Assembly: GCF_003073175.1 (NCBI RefSeq)
Contig: NZ_QBBX01000002.1
Span: forward strand, 162,875-226,874
DNA: 64,000 bases
From: Peribacillus acanthi
Lineage (GTDB): Bacteria; Bacillota; Bacilli; Bacillales; DSM-1321
Reading direction: 5' to 3'
Shown here: positions 28,843-37,866 of the stretch, one piece after another
Layout of the letters: every line of letters starts with the position of its first letter
How positions within the stretch are numbered: position 1 is the first letter of the stretch
The notes under the pieces: generated by a model
What the model saw: the letters and a program-made list of their open reading frames with translations, nothing else
The model's database searches: none
What the model was told of the DNA's origin: nothing
Translations under genes and position numbers: made by a program

Positions 28843-30912
28843 TTAATCCAACTTTATCTTCACAACATCATCCAAATATTTGGTTGTATTATACCCGTAA
28901 ATCTCCAACCTCTTAGGAACCACTTTTTCTCCACCATTGTTACTGTGTAACCTTATGTTTTGAACTGTAAATAAATATCGGGGTTGCTCAATTTCTTCAT
29001 ATACAAAAGGGCTTTTATTTATATCATATTTAATCCCTTTTTTATCCACAAGCACTCCTTCATTATTCATCTCCATGGAAATAGATTCACTTTCATCCTC
29101 ACTTACAATACGGAATTGAAGCGTATCATATGGTCGGTTCTCAATTTCATGATTGCTGATAACAACCTGGGTAGGCTTACCAACTTCCACCTTGTCGATG
29201 GAGATTGTAGTGCCTGCATATTTAAAGGAATGAGGATATTTCTTTGAAGCATCTAGATCGATAGTATTTTGGTCTTCATACGATAAATGAACAGATTTGA
29301 ATTGAAGGTTGATTTCTTTTGGTTTTTCTCCAAAAAGAGGGTCAAAGTGTGTATGAGAAGTAATCCAATCCATGCTTTGATGTAAATAAGAGCTGCCATA
29401 CATATCAGCTTTCACTTTTTTATTGTTCACTTCTAAATTGTCAAAATTAAGAGCTTCTATCCGCTTCTCCGACTTATTATTATTAATACCATATTGCAAT
29501 ATTGTCACTGTTGGAGCAATGATTAGTTTATCAAATCGAACTGGAATCCCTTCGACTTCAGTTTCTTCATCCAATACGTATTCTTTGGAAGGATGTTTTG
29601 TTACTGAGATCTCGAAGTTCCACTCTCCTGTTTTATATTCTATTTTCTCGTAAGCTACTAAACTATTTTGTTCAAAGGAATCACGAAATAACTTCTGAAG
29701 CTTACTTATTTTGAGTTTAATTGTCTCGGTATCTTTTTCGAGTGGCATTAAACTAAGCTTCCCTTGAAACACATTCTTTGCCTCTTTATTTACATCCGAT
29801 TCAAGGTCAGGTGGATAATGCCTTGGATATGCTACGCGGCTCAGTATTTCATGTTCGTTCTCTACTATTACGCCGTCATGATAATTCATTACAAATTGAT
29901 TATCTTCTTCTGTATCTTCTATTTCATAGAAAACTAGCGTCTGAATATCATCAGCAATGACGCTCTTGATCGTAATTTTTACCCCATCGCTTTCTGCTTT
30001 GAGATTCAGCCTTTCACCCAGGTCCTGTTGAAGAAAGACGCGCAATTCCTGATCTTCTTCTGTCCAAGTATAATATAGGTTAGTAAATACCCCCGTAAAA
30101 AAACCTATTCCCATTATGAACGCGAATACACCTGCCAAAACAAGTGCTTTTCTATTACGTTTTTTATTCTTCAGTTGACTGTGCTTTTCCAATTCTTCCA
30201 GCTTATTTTTGACCTTCTCCATGAACCCAGAAGGAATATGCAACTCTTCGATCCGCTCAGTAAGATTTAACATAGTTAACATAACAGTCTGAAAGGTAGC
30301 CAGATCCTCCTGACAATCTTGACAATGATAAATATGTACTTCTAAATCAATTTTTTTCGAGCGATCCATAGCTCCTTCTAAGTAATCGATGTAATCATTA
30401 TGATATTCTTTACAGCCCTTAAAATTTGATTCATACCCCATTTCTTTTCTAAGTGACTGGATTCCAGAAAACAAACTCTCTTTAATCCTTTCTACTGAAA
30501 CCTGAAGAAGATACGCCACTTCCTCGTGTGAGAGCTTATTTACATATGTAAGGACCACCGCTTCTTTCGCGTCCCTATTCAATTGATCAAGTGCCTTAAA
30601 TAAATCCTGACGAGGTTCAGTTTCCTCCATAGATTTTAAACTACTATCAACTTTAAGCTCCCGGCAGAAATCTATGAAAATCGATGTAACCCACGATTCG
30701 AAAGATGTCTCACTTTTAAATCGTGGCAATTCCTTGTGAACTTTTAAAATAGATCGGTAAAATAGCTCTTCCATTTGCTGCTGATTTTTAAGAAAGGACC
30801 AACCAAGTGTATAAAACGTTTGTTTATGAAGATTGAACCAATTGAAGATGTATTCAACGTCTTTTTCGCTTATTCCAGTGATTGAAATAGGATCTATTTT
30901 TGCTGATAACAT
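28843..30912 (-). CDS. ECF-type sigma factor fused to a membrane anti-sigma (zinc-finger, DUF4179-like) protein
   Basis: A 689-aa protein. Residues about 15-80 are sigma region 2 (TLGWSFLKNQQQMEELFY; FKSETSFESWVTSIF) and about 105-155 region 4 (DAKEAVVLTYVNKLSHEEVA). A ZAS-type anti-sigma motif Hx3Cx2C follows (HIYHCQDC, near 195), then one membrane helix (about 253-275, LVLAGVFAFIMGIGFF) and about 400 extracytoplasmic residues of DUF4179 kind. Sigma and anti-sigma are usually separate genes; here the frame runs straight through. If uncut, the sigma part would stay at the membrane. AGGGGGA precedes the ATG. The function is inferred from domains only. Confidence 0.8.
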   Translation of the reverse strand: MLSAKIDPISITGISEKDVEYIFNWFNLHKQTFYTLGWSFLKNQQQMEELFYRSILKVHKELPRFKSETSFESWVTSIFIDFCRELKVDSSLKSMEETEPRQDLFKALDQLNRDAKEAVVLTYVNKLSHEEVAYLLQVSVERIKESLFSGIQSLRKEMGYESNFKGCKEYHNDYIDYLEGAMDRSKKIDLEVHIYHCQDCQEDLATFQTVMLTMLNLTERIEELHIPSGFMEKVKNKLEELEKHSQLKNKKRNRKALVLAGVFAFIMGIGFFTGVFTNLYYTWTEEDQELRVFLQQDLGERLNLKAESDGVKITIKSVIADDIQTLVFYEIEDTEEDNQFVMNYHDGVIVENEHEILSRVAYPRHYPPDLESDVNKEAKNVFQGKLSLMPLEKDTETIKLKISKLQKLFRDSFEQNSLVAYEKIEYKTGEWNFEISVTKHPSKEYVLDEETEVEGIPVRFDKLIIAPTVTILQYGINNNKSEKRIEALNFDNLEVNNKKVKADMYGSSYLHQSMDWITSHTHFDPLFGEKPKEINLQFKSVHLSYEDQNTIDLDASKKYPHSFKYAGTTISIDKVEVGKPTQVVISNHEIENRPYDTLQFRIVSEDESESISMEMNNEGVLVDKKGIKYDINKSPFVYEEIEQPRYLFTVQNIRLHSNNGGEKVVPKRLEIYGYNTTKYLDDVVKIKLD

Positions 30913-31166
30913 ATATGTCCCCCTATTATCTTTCTCTTTATACTAATTGATTTAAGGAGAGTAGCTATTTGAAAGATTATAACAGCTTCTCGAAGTCATT
31001 TTGCCCTTTTCAAATTATTTCAGGTATGTAAGCAAACATAATCAATACTTATTTCGATATATATTGTTATATCCCTCCAAATAATGATTCTTGAACCAAT
31101 ATACAAATAAGGAAATTGTCTTATTTGTTAGAAGATTGCGCTTGCCTAGGAAATGAAAAATTCAAT

Positions 31167-31202
31167 ATGAAAAAGGCGGGAGTTTTCCCCCGCCTTTTTC
31201 AT
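31167..31202. terminator. Strong bidirectional terminator
   Basis: Perfect 14-bp arms ATGAAAAAGGCGGG and CCCGCCTTTTTCAT. It probably ends the DoxX/dioxygenase transcript on the minus strand. The 160 bases between it and the DoxX gene show nothing else. Confidence 0.88.
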
Positions 31203-31361
31203 ATTACGTTAAATAAGAATTTTTTTAAAAAAAGAGTCACATTAACTCGTTTCAGTTTTAATGGTTAGTTTGGATAAGAAATAAATCTATCCTGAAATTT
31301 TGGTAGTATTATTTTTGAGTTACATCGAAAATTATTTCTTTCTCTTGCAAATACATACCTA

Positions 31362-31784
31362 TTAAACCGCTTTTGTTACCTCATCTGAATCCTTTTGAAA
31401 TAACAATTTACTTACTGTTAAAATCCTACTTCCATTAATTGCAAGATATATCGCAATCGCTAAAAACGCTAAATCCAATTCATATCCTGCCATTTGTCCA
31501 TTTCCTAAAAATCCAATCGAAAGCTTTACTTTTAAAGTTGCTCCAATCATTAATAATGCAAATAAAGCAGCAACTAATCTTGTTGCAAATCCAATTATTA
31601 ATGCGACGCCACCAATCATTTCAATTAATGCAACTCCATATGCCATAAATCCAGGTAACCCTATACTTTCAAACCATCCAGCAATATTTTCGATGCCGCC
31701 TTGAAACTTAACAAAACCATGAATGAAAAATAATATACCTAATGTTACACGTAATATAAGCGCACCTAATTCATTTTTAAACAT
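31362..31784 (-). CDS. DoxX-family membrane protein
   Basis: A 140-aa protein with four membrane helices and the DoxX pattern ILRVTLGILFFIHGFVKFQGG at the start and a Gly-rich second helix (ALIEMIGGVALIIGFATRLVA). In Bacillus such proteins (CatD, MhqP type) accompany ring-cleaving dioxygenases in quinone and catechol stress operons. It lies directly downstream of such a dioxygenase gene here. A GGAGG site precedes the ATG. Confidence 0.88.
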   Translation of the reverse strand: MFKNELGALILRVTLGILFFIHGFVKFQGGIENIAGWFESIGLPGFMAYGVALIEMIGGVALIIGFATRLVAALFALLMIGATLKVKLSIGFLGNGQMAGYELDLAFLAIAIYLAINGSRILTVSKLLFQKDSDEVTKAV

Positions 31785-31883
31785 TTCTTACAATACCTCC
31801 AAAATGATGTGTGAAAATTTTTTCTCTTTCAGTATTTTCAGTTGTATCTATTGAAAGCAAAGTAAACCTTCCTTTTTATAAAA

Positions 31884-32822
31884 TTAATCTATCTCTCTTA
31901 CCATAATAGGAATTAACACTCTTTCAATTTGTTCTCTATGAGGCTCATACTGTTCTGGTAGCATTAAGTGTTCCCCCATAGTCTCTTGTGTTTCATCATG
32001 CGCAAATCCAGGAGGGTCCGTTGCAATTTCAAATAGTATTCCTCCATGTTCCCTAAAGTAAATTGCATTAAAATAATTTCGATCCTGAACTGGAGTGACA
32101 CCATATCCATTTTCTGCAACATATTGTTGCCAATCTAATTGGTCTTGGTTGTCAATTGCTCGCCATGCAATGTGATGTACAGTTCCAACACCCACTTGTC
32201 CACGACCAATTGTAGTTAATTTTAGGTCGATTATATTTCCAATGTCTGCTGTTGAACGAAAACGGATAAAGTCCCCTTCTCTACCAATTAGTTCAAGCCC
32301 CATTACCTGTTCTAATAATTCTGCTGTTTTATTAGGCTGAGTGGATAAAAGAGTTGCACCTCCGAATCCTTTAATTGCAACATCAGGAGTTACCCCTCCA
32401 AAAGTCCAAGTATTAACTTCCCCATCTTCTCGTTCAACTATTTCCAAGTGAAGTCCGTGTGGATCATCAAATTTTAGATACTCCTCACCAAAGCGTTCCA
32501 ATTTAGTAAAAGGAATATTAAACTTTTCTAGTCTTTGTTCCCAAAATTCCATAGCACCTTTAGGTACAACATATGATGTCACGCCTACCTGCCCGTCTCC
32601 AATTTTCCCTTGATACGCATTAGTCCATGGAAAGAAAGTAATGATAGTTCCTGGCTTTCCACCTTCATCACCAAAATATAAATGATAAGTACCTGGATCA
32701 TCAAAATTTACTGTTTGTTTCACCAAACGTAAACCCAAAACTCCGGCATAAAAATCTACATTCTCCTGAGGATGTCCTACAATTGCGGTGATATGGTGAA
32801 TACCCATAGTTTTTTTACTCAT
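31884..32822 (-). CDS. Ring-cleaving dioxygenase, MhqO/MhqE type (VOC fold)
   Basis: A 312-aa two-module VOC protein. The opening GIHHITAIVGHPQENVDFY and LGLRLVKQTVNFDDPGTYH match the MhqO (YkcA) family almost exactly; metal ligands are expected from the HH of GIHHITA, the His in VHHIAWRA and the late Glu in GGILFEIATDPPGF. These enzymes are thought to open hydroquinone or catechol rings. ATG 32822 follows TTGGAGTG; the longer frame to 32861 is not needed. It is flanked by two DoxX genes and an MhqR-like regulator. Confidence 0.9.
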   Translation of the reverse strand: MSKKTMGIHHITAIVGHPQENVDFYAGVLGLRLVKQTVNFDDPGTYHLYFGDEGGKPGTIITFFPWTNAYQGKIGDGQVGVTSYVVPKGAMEFWEQRLEKFNIPFTKLERFGEEYLKFDDPHGLHLEIVEREDGEVNTWTFGGVTPDVAIKGFGGATLLSTQPNKTAELLEQVMGLELIGREGDFIRFRSTADIGNIIDLKLTTIGRGQVGVGTVHHIAWRAIDNQDQLDWQQYVAENGYGVTPVQDRNYFNAIYFREHGGILFEIATDPPGFAHDETQETMGEHLMLPEQYEPHREQIERVLIPIMVREID

Positions 32823-33144
32823 TTTTTCACACTCCAATTTGTTTACACTTATATTTATCAAGTGATTTCATTTAGAAAACCCAACTTACTTATTTTTAAG
32901 CTTTCGATACCAACTTGGTTTTTACCTTACTTTGTACTTCTTTTACCTCTAATGTTAATTGTTTGCTGAAGGGTAAAGCAAAATAGTCATAGTTTAACCA
33001 ATTCAAATATTTCATTTATATAATCTGTTTTATAGTATGAACAAGTAGAAAGATGACTAACAGATTGCTTTCCTTTATCAGCTTTATATAATCAGTAATG
33101 ATCAAACTTATTATTTAATCCAAGAATTTTTACTTCGAGATATT

Positions 33145-33543
33145 TTAGAATAAAAAAGTGTCTATAGCGTATCGACCAGGCCCAATTAAAACTGTACCAA
33201 TTGCAACTGCAAGCAATGTTAGGTTATATTCATAACCATTTGAAGTTGCCCATAAACCATTGGGAGCATGCACTTTAACGATAGCCATTATCATAGTTAC
33301 TGCAATCAAAATACCTGCTAATGGAGTTAATAGTCCTAATGCAAATAAAATTCCTCCAATAAATTCAGCTAATCCAGCAAAAAGTGCCATCATTAGACCA
33401 GGTTTCATACCTATAGAGTCAAACCAACCTCCAGTCCCTTTTAAACCATAACCCCCAAACCAACCAAACAATTTTTGAGCTCCGTGACCAATGAATAAAA
33501 CACCTATTACCAATCTAATAATTAATAAGCCAAGATCCATCAT
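33145..33543 (-). CDS. DoxX-family membrane protein, MhqP-like
   Basis: A 132-aa protein with four membrane helices. RLVIGVLFIGHGAQKLFGWFGGYGL is the DoxX signature and is close to MhqP/CatD proteins of the quinone response. AGGAGG lies 8 bases before the first ATG. Directly upstream is an 18-bp palindrome that is probably the MhqR operator. It is the first gene of a unit that continues into the dioxygenase and second DoxX, with no clear terminator between. Confidence 0.88.
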   Translation of the reverse strand: MMDLGLLIIRLVIGVLFIGHGAQKLFGWFGGYGLKGTGGWFDSIGMKPGLMMALFAGLAEFIGGILFALGLLTPLAGILIAVTMIMAIVKVHAPNGLWATSNGYEYNLTLLAVAIGTVLIGPGRYAIDTFLF

Positions 33544-33567
33544 TTTTATATCCTCCTAAAAGTTTTT

Positions 33568-33585
33568 TATCTCGAATTCGAGATA
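33568..33585. promoter_or_regulatory. MhqR-type operator (perfect 18-bp palindrome)
   Basis: TATCTCGAATTCGAGATA lies 25 bases before the MhqP-like start. It shares TATCTCG/CGAGATA half-sites with the second site in front of the MarR gene, as in MhqR boxes. Confidence 0.78.
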
Positions 33586-33600
33586 TTTATTTAAAATATC

Positions 33601-34029
33601 TTATTTTCTTACTCTTTCCCATACTTTCTTCAATAGGTTTACTAAAGTATCTGCCTCATTGCCATTTAATGAGTCAAAAGTATAATTTATGAAATCCTTA
33701 TGTTTCGGCATAATTTTATTCATTAATTCTATCCCATCATCCGTTAATGTCACATGTATAACTCGGCGGTCTTCAGGGCATGGGTTTCGTTTTAATAATT
33801 TTTTTTGCTCTAACTTATCTATAACATAAGTCGTTGATCCACTCGAAATTAGTATGCTATTACCTATTTGCTGGATTGTTTGTTTTCCTTCAAGAAATAA
33901 TACCTCTAAAACCGAAAATTCTGTATTACTTATGTTGTATAGGGCGATATCTTCCCTGATACGTTCTTGTAAAGCTCTTGAAGTTTGCATTAAAAACAAA
34001 AATGGTTGGTTTGTACATTTGCTGATCAT
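33601..34029 (-). CDS. mhqR: MarR-family repressor, MhqR-like
   Basis: A 142-aa winged-helix regulator. Helix-turn-helix and wing are readable: SVLEVLFLEGKQTIQQIGNSILISSGSTTYVIDKLEQKKLL, then RNPCPEDRRVIHVTLTDDG. In B. subtilis MhqR (YkvE) represses quinone-detoxifying DoxX, dioxygenase and azoreductase genes. The neighbours here are two DoxX genes and a dioxygenase, and matching palindromes stand before this gene and before the MhqP-like gene, so autoregulation is likely. AAGGAGGTG precedes the ATG. Confidence 0.85.
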   Translation of the reverse strand: MISKCTNQPFLFLMQTSRALQERIREDIALYNISNTEFSVLEVLFLEGKQTIQQIGNSILISSGSTTYVIDKLEQKKLLKRNPCPEDRRVIHVTLTDDGIELMNKIMPKHKDFINYTFDSLNGNEADTLVNLLKKVWERVRK

Positions 34030-34047
34030 TTAAGCACCTCCTTGAAA

Positions 34048-34084
34048 ATTATCTCGAATTAAAATATCTTTAATGCGAGATAAT
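34048..34084. promoter_or_regulatory. Second MhqR-type inverted repeat
   Basis: ATTATCTCGAATTAAA and TTTAATGCGAGATAAT: 16-bp arms with one mismatch around ATATC, ending 19 bases before the repressor start codon. Confidence 0.7.
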
Positions 34085-34230
34085 CATAAAACTTTAATAC
34101 TCTTGTGTCAATAACCTTTTAAATTAATTTTTTCATTTTCATCAATAATTGTGATCCTAACGCCTAACCAGTTAATAACATAAAAAAACCTGCAGTCAGC
34201 ATTCTGCAGGTTTTTACTTCTTTTTTTCTA

Positions 34231-35646
34231 TTATTTATTTATAACGTCTAATTCATTACCATTCTTAGGTAATAACTTAATAAAGATAATTCCACTAAAT
34301 ATTAATGCCATTCCGAATGTAAATGTTTTAATATCTGCTGTTCCTGCTATAATTACCCAAATTGAATATACAGTTGCTAAGAGTCCTATTATCCCATCTG
34401 TTATCCTTGATCGGTCCCAATTCCCATAAGTATCACCTGTTATCACAAGTTTTAATTGGAATAGAGTTGATATTACATACGGGAACAAATAGGATAATGT
34501 TGCAATGTAGATTACAAAATCAAATGCTGCTGAGATTGAATTAGATATTGTAGAAAAAATGAATAATTGACCTAAAGCATTTGTAATAACCAATGATAAT
34601 ACTGGTATACCTTTTTTATTTTCTCTAGCGAATGCTGGGATAAACATCCCTTGTCTTGCTGCAGCTACAGGTATTTCTGCACTTAACATAACCCAACCCA
34701 GTGTCGATCCAAACAAACTGATTAAACCAATTGCAGCAAGAATTTTACCACCTATAGGTCCTAAAACCATTTCGATCGCATCAATTAACGGTTTTTCAGA
34801 TTGTTGCAATGATGCTTGATCCATCATTCCCATAACCAACGTACTAATCCCGATATAAAGACCTAGTGCTAATAATAATCCTAGAACTGTAGCCCTTTTA
34901 ACATCTTTCTGACGTTTTGCTCTTGATGAGAAAACAACTGCTGACTCTACCCCGACAAATGCCCATAATGTTGCTACTGCAGAAGCATTTATTTGTCCTA
35001 ATAAACCTATAGTATTACCCTCTTCATCCATTCTTACATCGACAAAAGGCATAAGATTAGAAGCTTCAAAGGCCATTAATCCAATAACGATAAATAGCAT
35101 GAATCCAATAACTTTGGCAGAAGTAGCCATAAAATTAAGCTTCCCTGCATTTTCTAGTCCCCGTAAGATAATAAAATGTGTTCCCCATAATAAAATCGTA
35201 CAAACTACAAAAGTTAATGCATTTCCTACTTTTAATGTGAAACCATTAACAGTAAATAACTCTGCCCCACTTGTCATGACTGGGAAAAATGTTGATAGAT
35301 ACCCAGCAAATGTAGTAATGATGGCTATGTTACCTGCTAAATTCCCTATCCAATACCCCCATGAAGTCATAAACCCCGAAAGTCTTGAAGCTAAAGAATT
35401 TGTAAATAGCTCTTTCGCATAGATTTGCGGACCTCCTGTTAACTCTGGTTTACGTTGACCAAGGTTGCCAAATACTATTGCTGTTAATAGAACCCCCAGT
35501 CCAGTGAAGCACCATGCTAATATTGATCCTGCTGGGCTAGCTACCTCAGATAATGTACGTGGTAGCATAAATATTCCAGAACCGACCATATTTCCGACAA
35601 CAAGTGATGTCAAAATCCAAAATCCTAATTTATTTGAGTGACTCAT
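34231..35646 (-). CDS. APC-family basic amino acid permease, probably lysine transport (YvsH/ArcD-like)
   Basis: A 471-aa transporter with about 12 membrane helices. The start LGFWILTSLVVGNMVGSGIFMLP is the substrate-binding first helix of the APA (basic amino acid/polyamine antiporter) group. ATG 35646 follows GAAAGGGG; the longer frame to 35736 would run into the riboswitch terminator. A lysine riboswitch precedes it, which points to lysine as substrate, as for YvsH and similar L-box-controlled permeases. Confidence 0.88.
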   Translation of the reverse strand: MSHSNKLGFWILTSLVVGNMVGSGIFMLPRTLSEVASPAGSILAWCFTGLGVLLTAIVFGNLGQRKPELTGGPQIYAKELFTNSLASRLSGFMTSWGYWIGNLAGNIAIITTFAGYLSTFFPVMTSGAELFTVNGFTLKVGNALTFVVCTILLWGTHFIILRGLENAGKLNFMATSAKVIGFMLFIVIGLMAFEASNLMPFVDVRMDEEGNTIGLLGQINASAVATLWAFVGVESAVVFSSRAKRQKDVKRATVLGLLLALGLYIGISTLVMGMMDQASLQQSEKPLIDAIEMVLGPIGGKILAAIGLISLFGSTLGWVMLSAEIPVAAARQGMFIPAFARENKKGIPVLSLVITNALGQLFIFSTISNSISAAFDFVIYIATLSYLFPYVISTLFQLKLVITGDTYGNWDRSRITDGIIGLLATVYSIWVIIAGTADIKTFTFGMALIFSGIIFIKLLPKNGNELDVINK

Positions 35647-35692
35647 GTTGTTAAACCCCTTTCTAATCATATAGCTTAATATAAGAGGCAGA

Positions 35693-35945
35693 AGCAGAAA
35701 AAATAAAAACACACCCTTAGTATGGTGTGTTTGCACGATTATTACACCAACTTAACGGATAGCTCATCATGGATGCCCATGACAGTCCTGCACCTGTTCG
35801 GATACAGTCCCAGCTTTCAGTAGTCAGAAACCTACTGCGCTTCGGCGGATCATCCTTTCAATTAAGGTCATCGAGATTGTCTGTCTCTACCTTAATTTAC
35901 TTTTATGAACCGCGACCTCTACCTCATCTTAAGCTGATGAGGATT
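35693..35945 (-). ncRNA. Lysine riboswitch (L-box) with terminator
   Basis: On the minus strand: GGTAGAGGTCGCG at the 5' side, GAAAGGATGATCCGCCGAAG in the core, then CTGTCATGGGCATCCATGATG and GAGCTATCC at the 3' side. They match the conserved L-box blocks in order, with P1 formed by GGTAG and CTATC. The aptamer covers about 35751-35930. A terminator stem (AAACACACC/GGTGTGTTT, 35707-35732) with T's follows, so lysine should switch the permease off. Confidence 0.92.
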
Positions 35946-35969
35946 ATTATATTAAAAACATACTATAGA

Positions 35970-35998
35970 ATAATAATAGTCTAGTTATTATTTGTCAA
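35970..35998 (-). promoter_or_regulatory. Sigma-A promoter of the riboswitch-permease transcript
   Basis: Minus strand TTGACA (35998-35993), 17 bases, TATTAT (35975-35970), just upstream of the aptamer. Confidence 0.75.
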
Positions 35999-36070
35999 TA
36001 ATATATTGAAGTAATTATCGATTTTCTGTACTATTTTACTTACATGGTTATAATAAGAAAGGATGTTTAT

Positions 36071-36364
36071 ATGATTAATGTAACTTCGCATACTGTCGAA
36101 TTAATTAATGATGATTTTGGCATTTTGTCTGGAGACCGCTTCGAGTTTTTTCTTAATTTAGACATTCCAGAAGATGACGAATTGTTTTCTGAAAAAGGTG
36201 TTCATGTTAAAGTCATTTATCTAGTGGAAGAAAATGAACAAAAAATCGTGAAGTACGATTTATTTGAAACAGAATCAGGGGATTATTTAGACTTCGAACT
36301 TGAGGATGAAGAGCTTGCTGTCCTTGAGGCATATTGCAAAGAACATCTTCCTGAGGATGAATAG
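36071..36364 (+). CDS. Small acidic protein, DUF6509-like
   Basis: A 97-aa very acidic protein (MINVTSHTVELINDDFGILSGDRFEF; late ELEDEELAVLEAYCKEHL). It matches a small Bacillus family that I recall as DUF6509, sometimes mislabelled pullulanase; function unknown. ATG 36071 has AAAGGATG before it, giving the family N-terminus. It is monocistronic with its own terminator. Confidence 0.7.
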   Translation: MINVTSHTVELINDDFGILSGDRFEFFLNLDIPEDDELFSEKGVHVKVIYLVEENEQKIVKYDLFETESGDYLDFELEDEELAVLEAYCKEHLPEDE

Positions 36365-36379
36365 TCATTACATACAGGG

Positions 36380-36412
36380 GCAAAGAAGGATATAGTCTTC
36401 TTTGCTTTTTTA
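36380..36412 (+). terminator. Terminator
   Basis: GCAAAGAAG and CTTCTTTGC followed by six T. Confidence 0.85.
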
Positions 36413-36491
36413 TTTAACAGGATAATTTCTTCTATGTGATATGAACAGGTCATATATATTGTCATGAACAGTATTATTTAGGAGTGATAAT

Positions 36492-37145
36492 ATGTATCGA
36501 CAACCTATTGCCTCACCCGCTCCCACTACATCAGCAACAATAACCGTTGAAGGTACTGGTTCCATTCAAGCCCAGCCTGACCGCGTTAATGTCACAATAG
36601 GAGTTGTCACAAACGGATCGAATGTAACCGAGATTCAAGCTAAAAACGCCGCAGTCATGAATCAAGTTCTGGCTTCCATCAAACAGTTAGGCATCCCTGA
36701 CTCAGCCATCCAGACCATACAATATCAAATTGATACACAATATGATTACTCAAAAACCCCTCCTACCTTTATCGGTTACAAAGTCACAAATGCTGTCAAC
36801 GTAACTATAAATGAAATGGGTAAAACGGGACTGATTATTGATACGGCTGTTAAAAATGGAGCGAACTTTATCGGATCCATAAATTTTACTGTCACAGCCC
36901 CTACTGCCTATTATCAATCCGCTCTTACATTAGCCGTACAAGATGCTAAACAAAAGGCTATTACACTTGCAAGAGCGTCTGGATTTAACAAGGAACCTGC
37001 TATCGTCGACATACAAGAAGTATTTGAACAAGGCCCTAGACCTTATATGGTTGCCTCTGCCAAATTCGATTCAGCAACACCGATCCAGCCAGGTGAATTA
37101 AGCATTCAAGCGAAAGTCATTGTGAAATTTTTGCTACATTTGTAG
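36492..37145 (+). CDS. SIMPL-domain (DUF541) protein
   Basis: A 217-aa protein with the SIMPL domain over nearly its whole length: ITVEGTGSIQAQPDRVNVTIGVVT, then QYQIDTQYDYSKTPPTFIGYKVTN and AVQDAKQKAITLARASGF. Known members (YggE, BP26 and Bacillus relatives) are linked to stress and often exported; this one has no evident signal peptide. GGAGTG lies before the ATG. A weak GGGTGG/CCACCC hairpin follows the stop. Confidence 0.85.
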   Translation: MYRQPIASPAPTTSATITVEGTGSIQAQPDRVNVTIGVVTNGSNVTEIQAKNAAVMNQVLASIKQLGIPDSAIQTIQYQIDTQYDYSKTPPTFIGYKVTNAVNVTINEMGKTGLIIDTAVKNGANFIGSINFTVTAPTAYYQSALTLAVQDAKQKAITLARASGFNKEPAIVDIQEVFEQGPRPYMVASAKFDSATPIQPGELSIQAKVIVKFLLHL

Positions 37146-37186
37146 AATAAACGATTATATTAAAGGGTGGATGACCACCCTTATTT

Positions 37187-37762
37187 CTATTTCCATTCAA
37201 CTTGATGAACCTTTATCATTGGCCATGTTTCATGCCATTTCTTTTTATTCATTCGATGTTCGTATGTACCATAAGCATCCTTATTAATAATGAATATTTC
37301 TGTAGGTCGAACCTCCATTTTTAGAAGATTTTCAATCCCCCATGGTGCCAGTAGTTCCAATTCATTCAGCTCGTTCATACGTACTCCTATGGCCGTTACG
37401 GTTTCAGGGAATTTAGAAATAGCATCTTCGGTGGAGTCATATGGAGGATTTTGATTTACTGTATGCATTCTAGCTTGATTTTTCACTGACCAAGGTATTG
37501 AAGGTAGGATGGAAAGGAGTCTTTTTTCCAACATTTTTTCTGTTTCTTCCTTCAAATCTTCAGGATCAAAGTATACGACATCTACATCTTCCACCGGAGT
37601 CCTCTGTGAATACCCATGTAGCTTGTCCCATATTTTTGAACGGATTACTCCTGCACATACCCAACAATCAGGTAAATTTAAGGACTTTACTTGAAATAAA
37701 ATCTCCATTAACCACTCATCTTTATGAATTAATTTTAGAATATCCTCTTTTGTTTCTATCAA
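37187..37762 (-). CDS. Nucleotidyltransferase family protein (NTP_transf_6, former DUF925)
   Basis: A 191-aa protein. CWVCAGVIRSKIWDKLHGYS followed by VEDVDVVYFDP is the G-x-R and D-x-D arrangement of this minimal nucleotidyltransferase group. The natural substrate is unknown. The start is TTG 37762, with GGGGGG upstream. It is convergent with the SIMPL gene. Confidence 0.83.
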   Translation of the reverse strand: MIETKEDILKLIHKDEWLMEILFQVKSLNLPDCWVCAGVIRSKIWDKLHGYSQRTPVEDVDVVYFDPEDLKEETEKMLEKRLLSILPSIPWSVKNQARMHTVNQNPPYDSTEDAISKFPETVTAIGVRMNELNELELLAPWGIENLLKMEVRPTEIFIINKDAYGTYEHRMNKKKWHETWPMIKVHQVEWK

Positions 37763-37807
37763 ACAAATCCCCCCTTTATCGAATTATACAGAAAATTCCT
37801 AGAGACA

Positions 37808-37846
37808 GAAAAAAAACCAGTCCATTTCAAATGTGTTGGACTGGTT
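37808..37846 (-). terminator. Terminator of msrA
   Basis: AACCAGTCCA and TGGACTGGTT; on the minus strand T's follow. Confidence 0.82.
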
Positions 37847-37866
37847 GATTTCCAATATTAATACCA

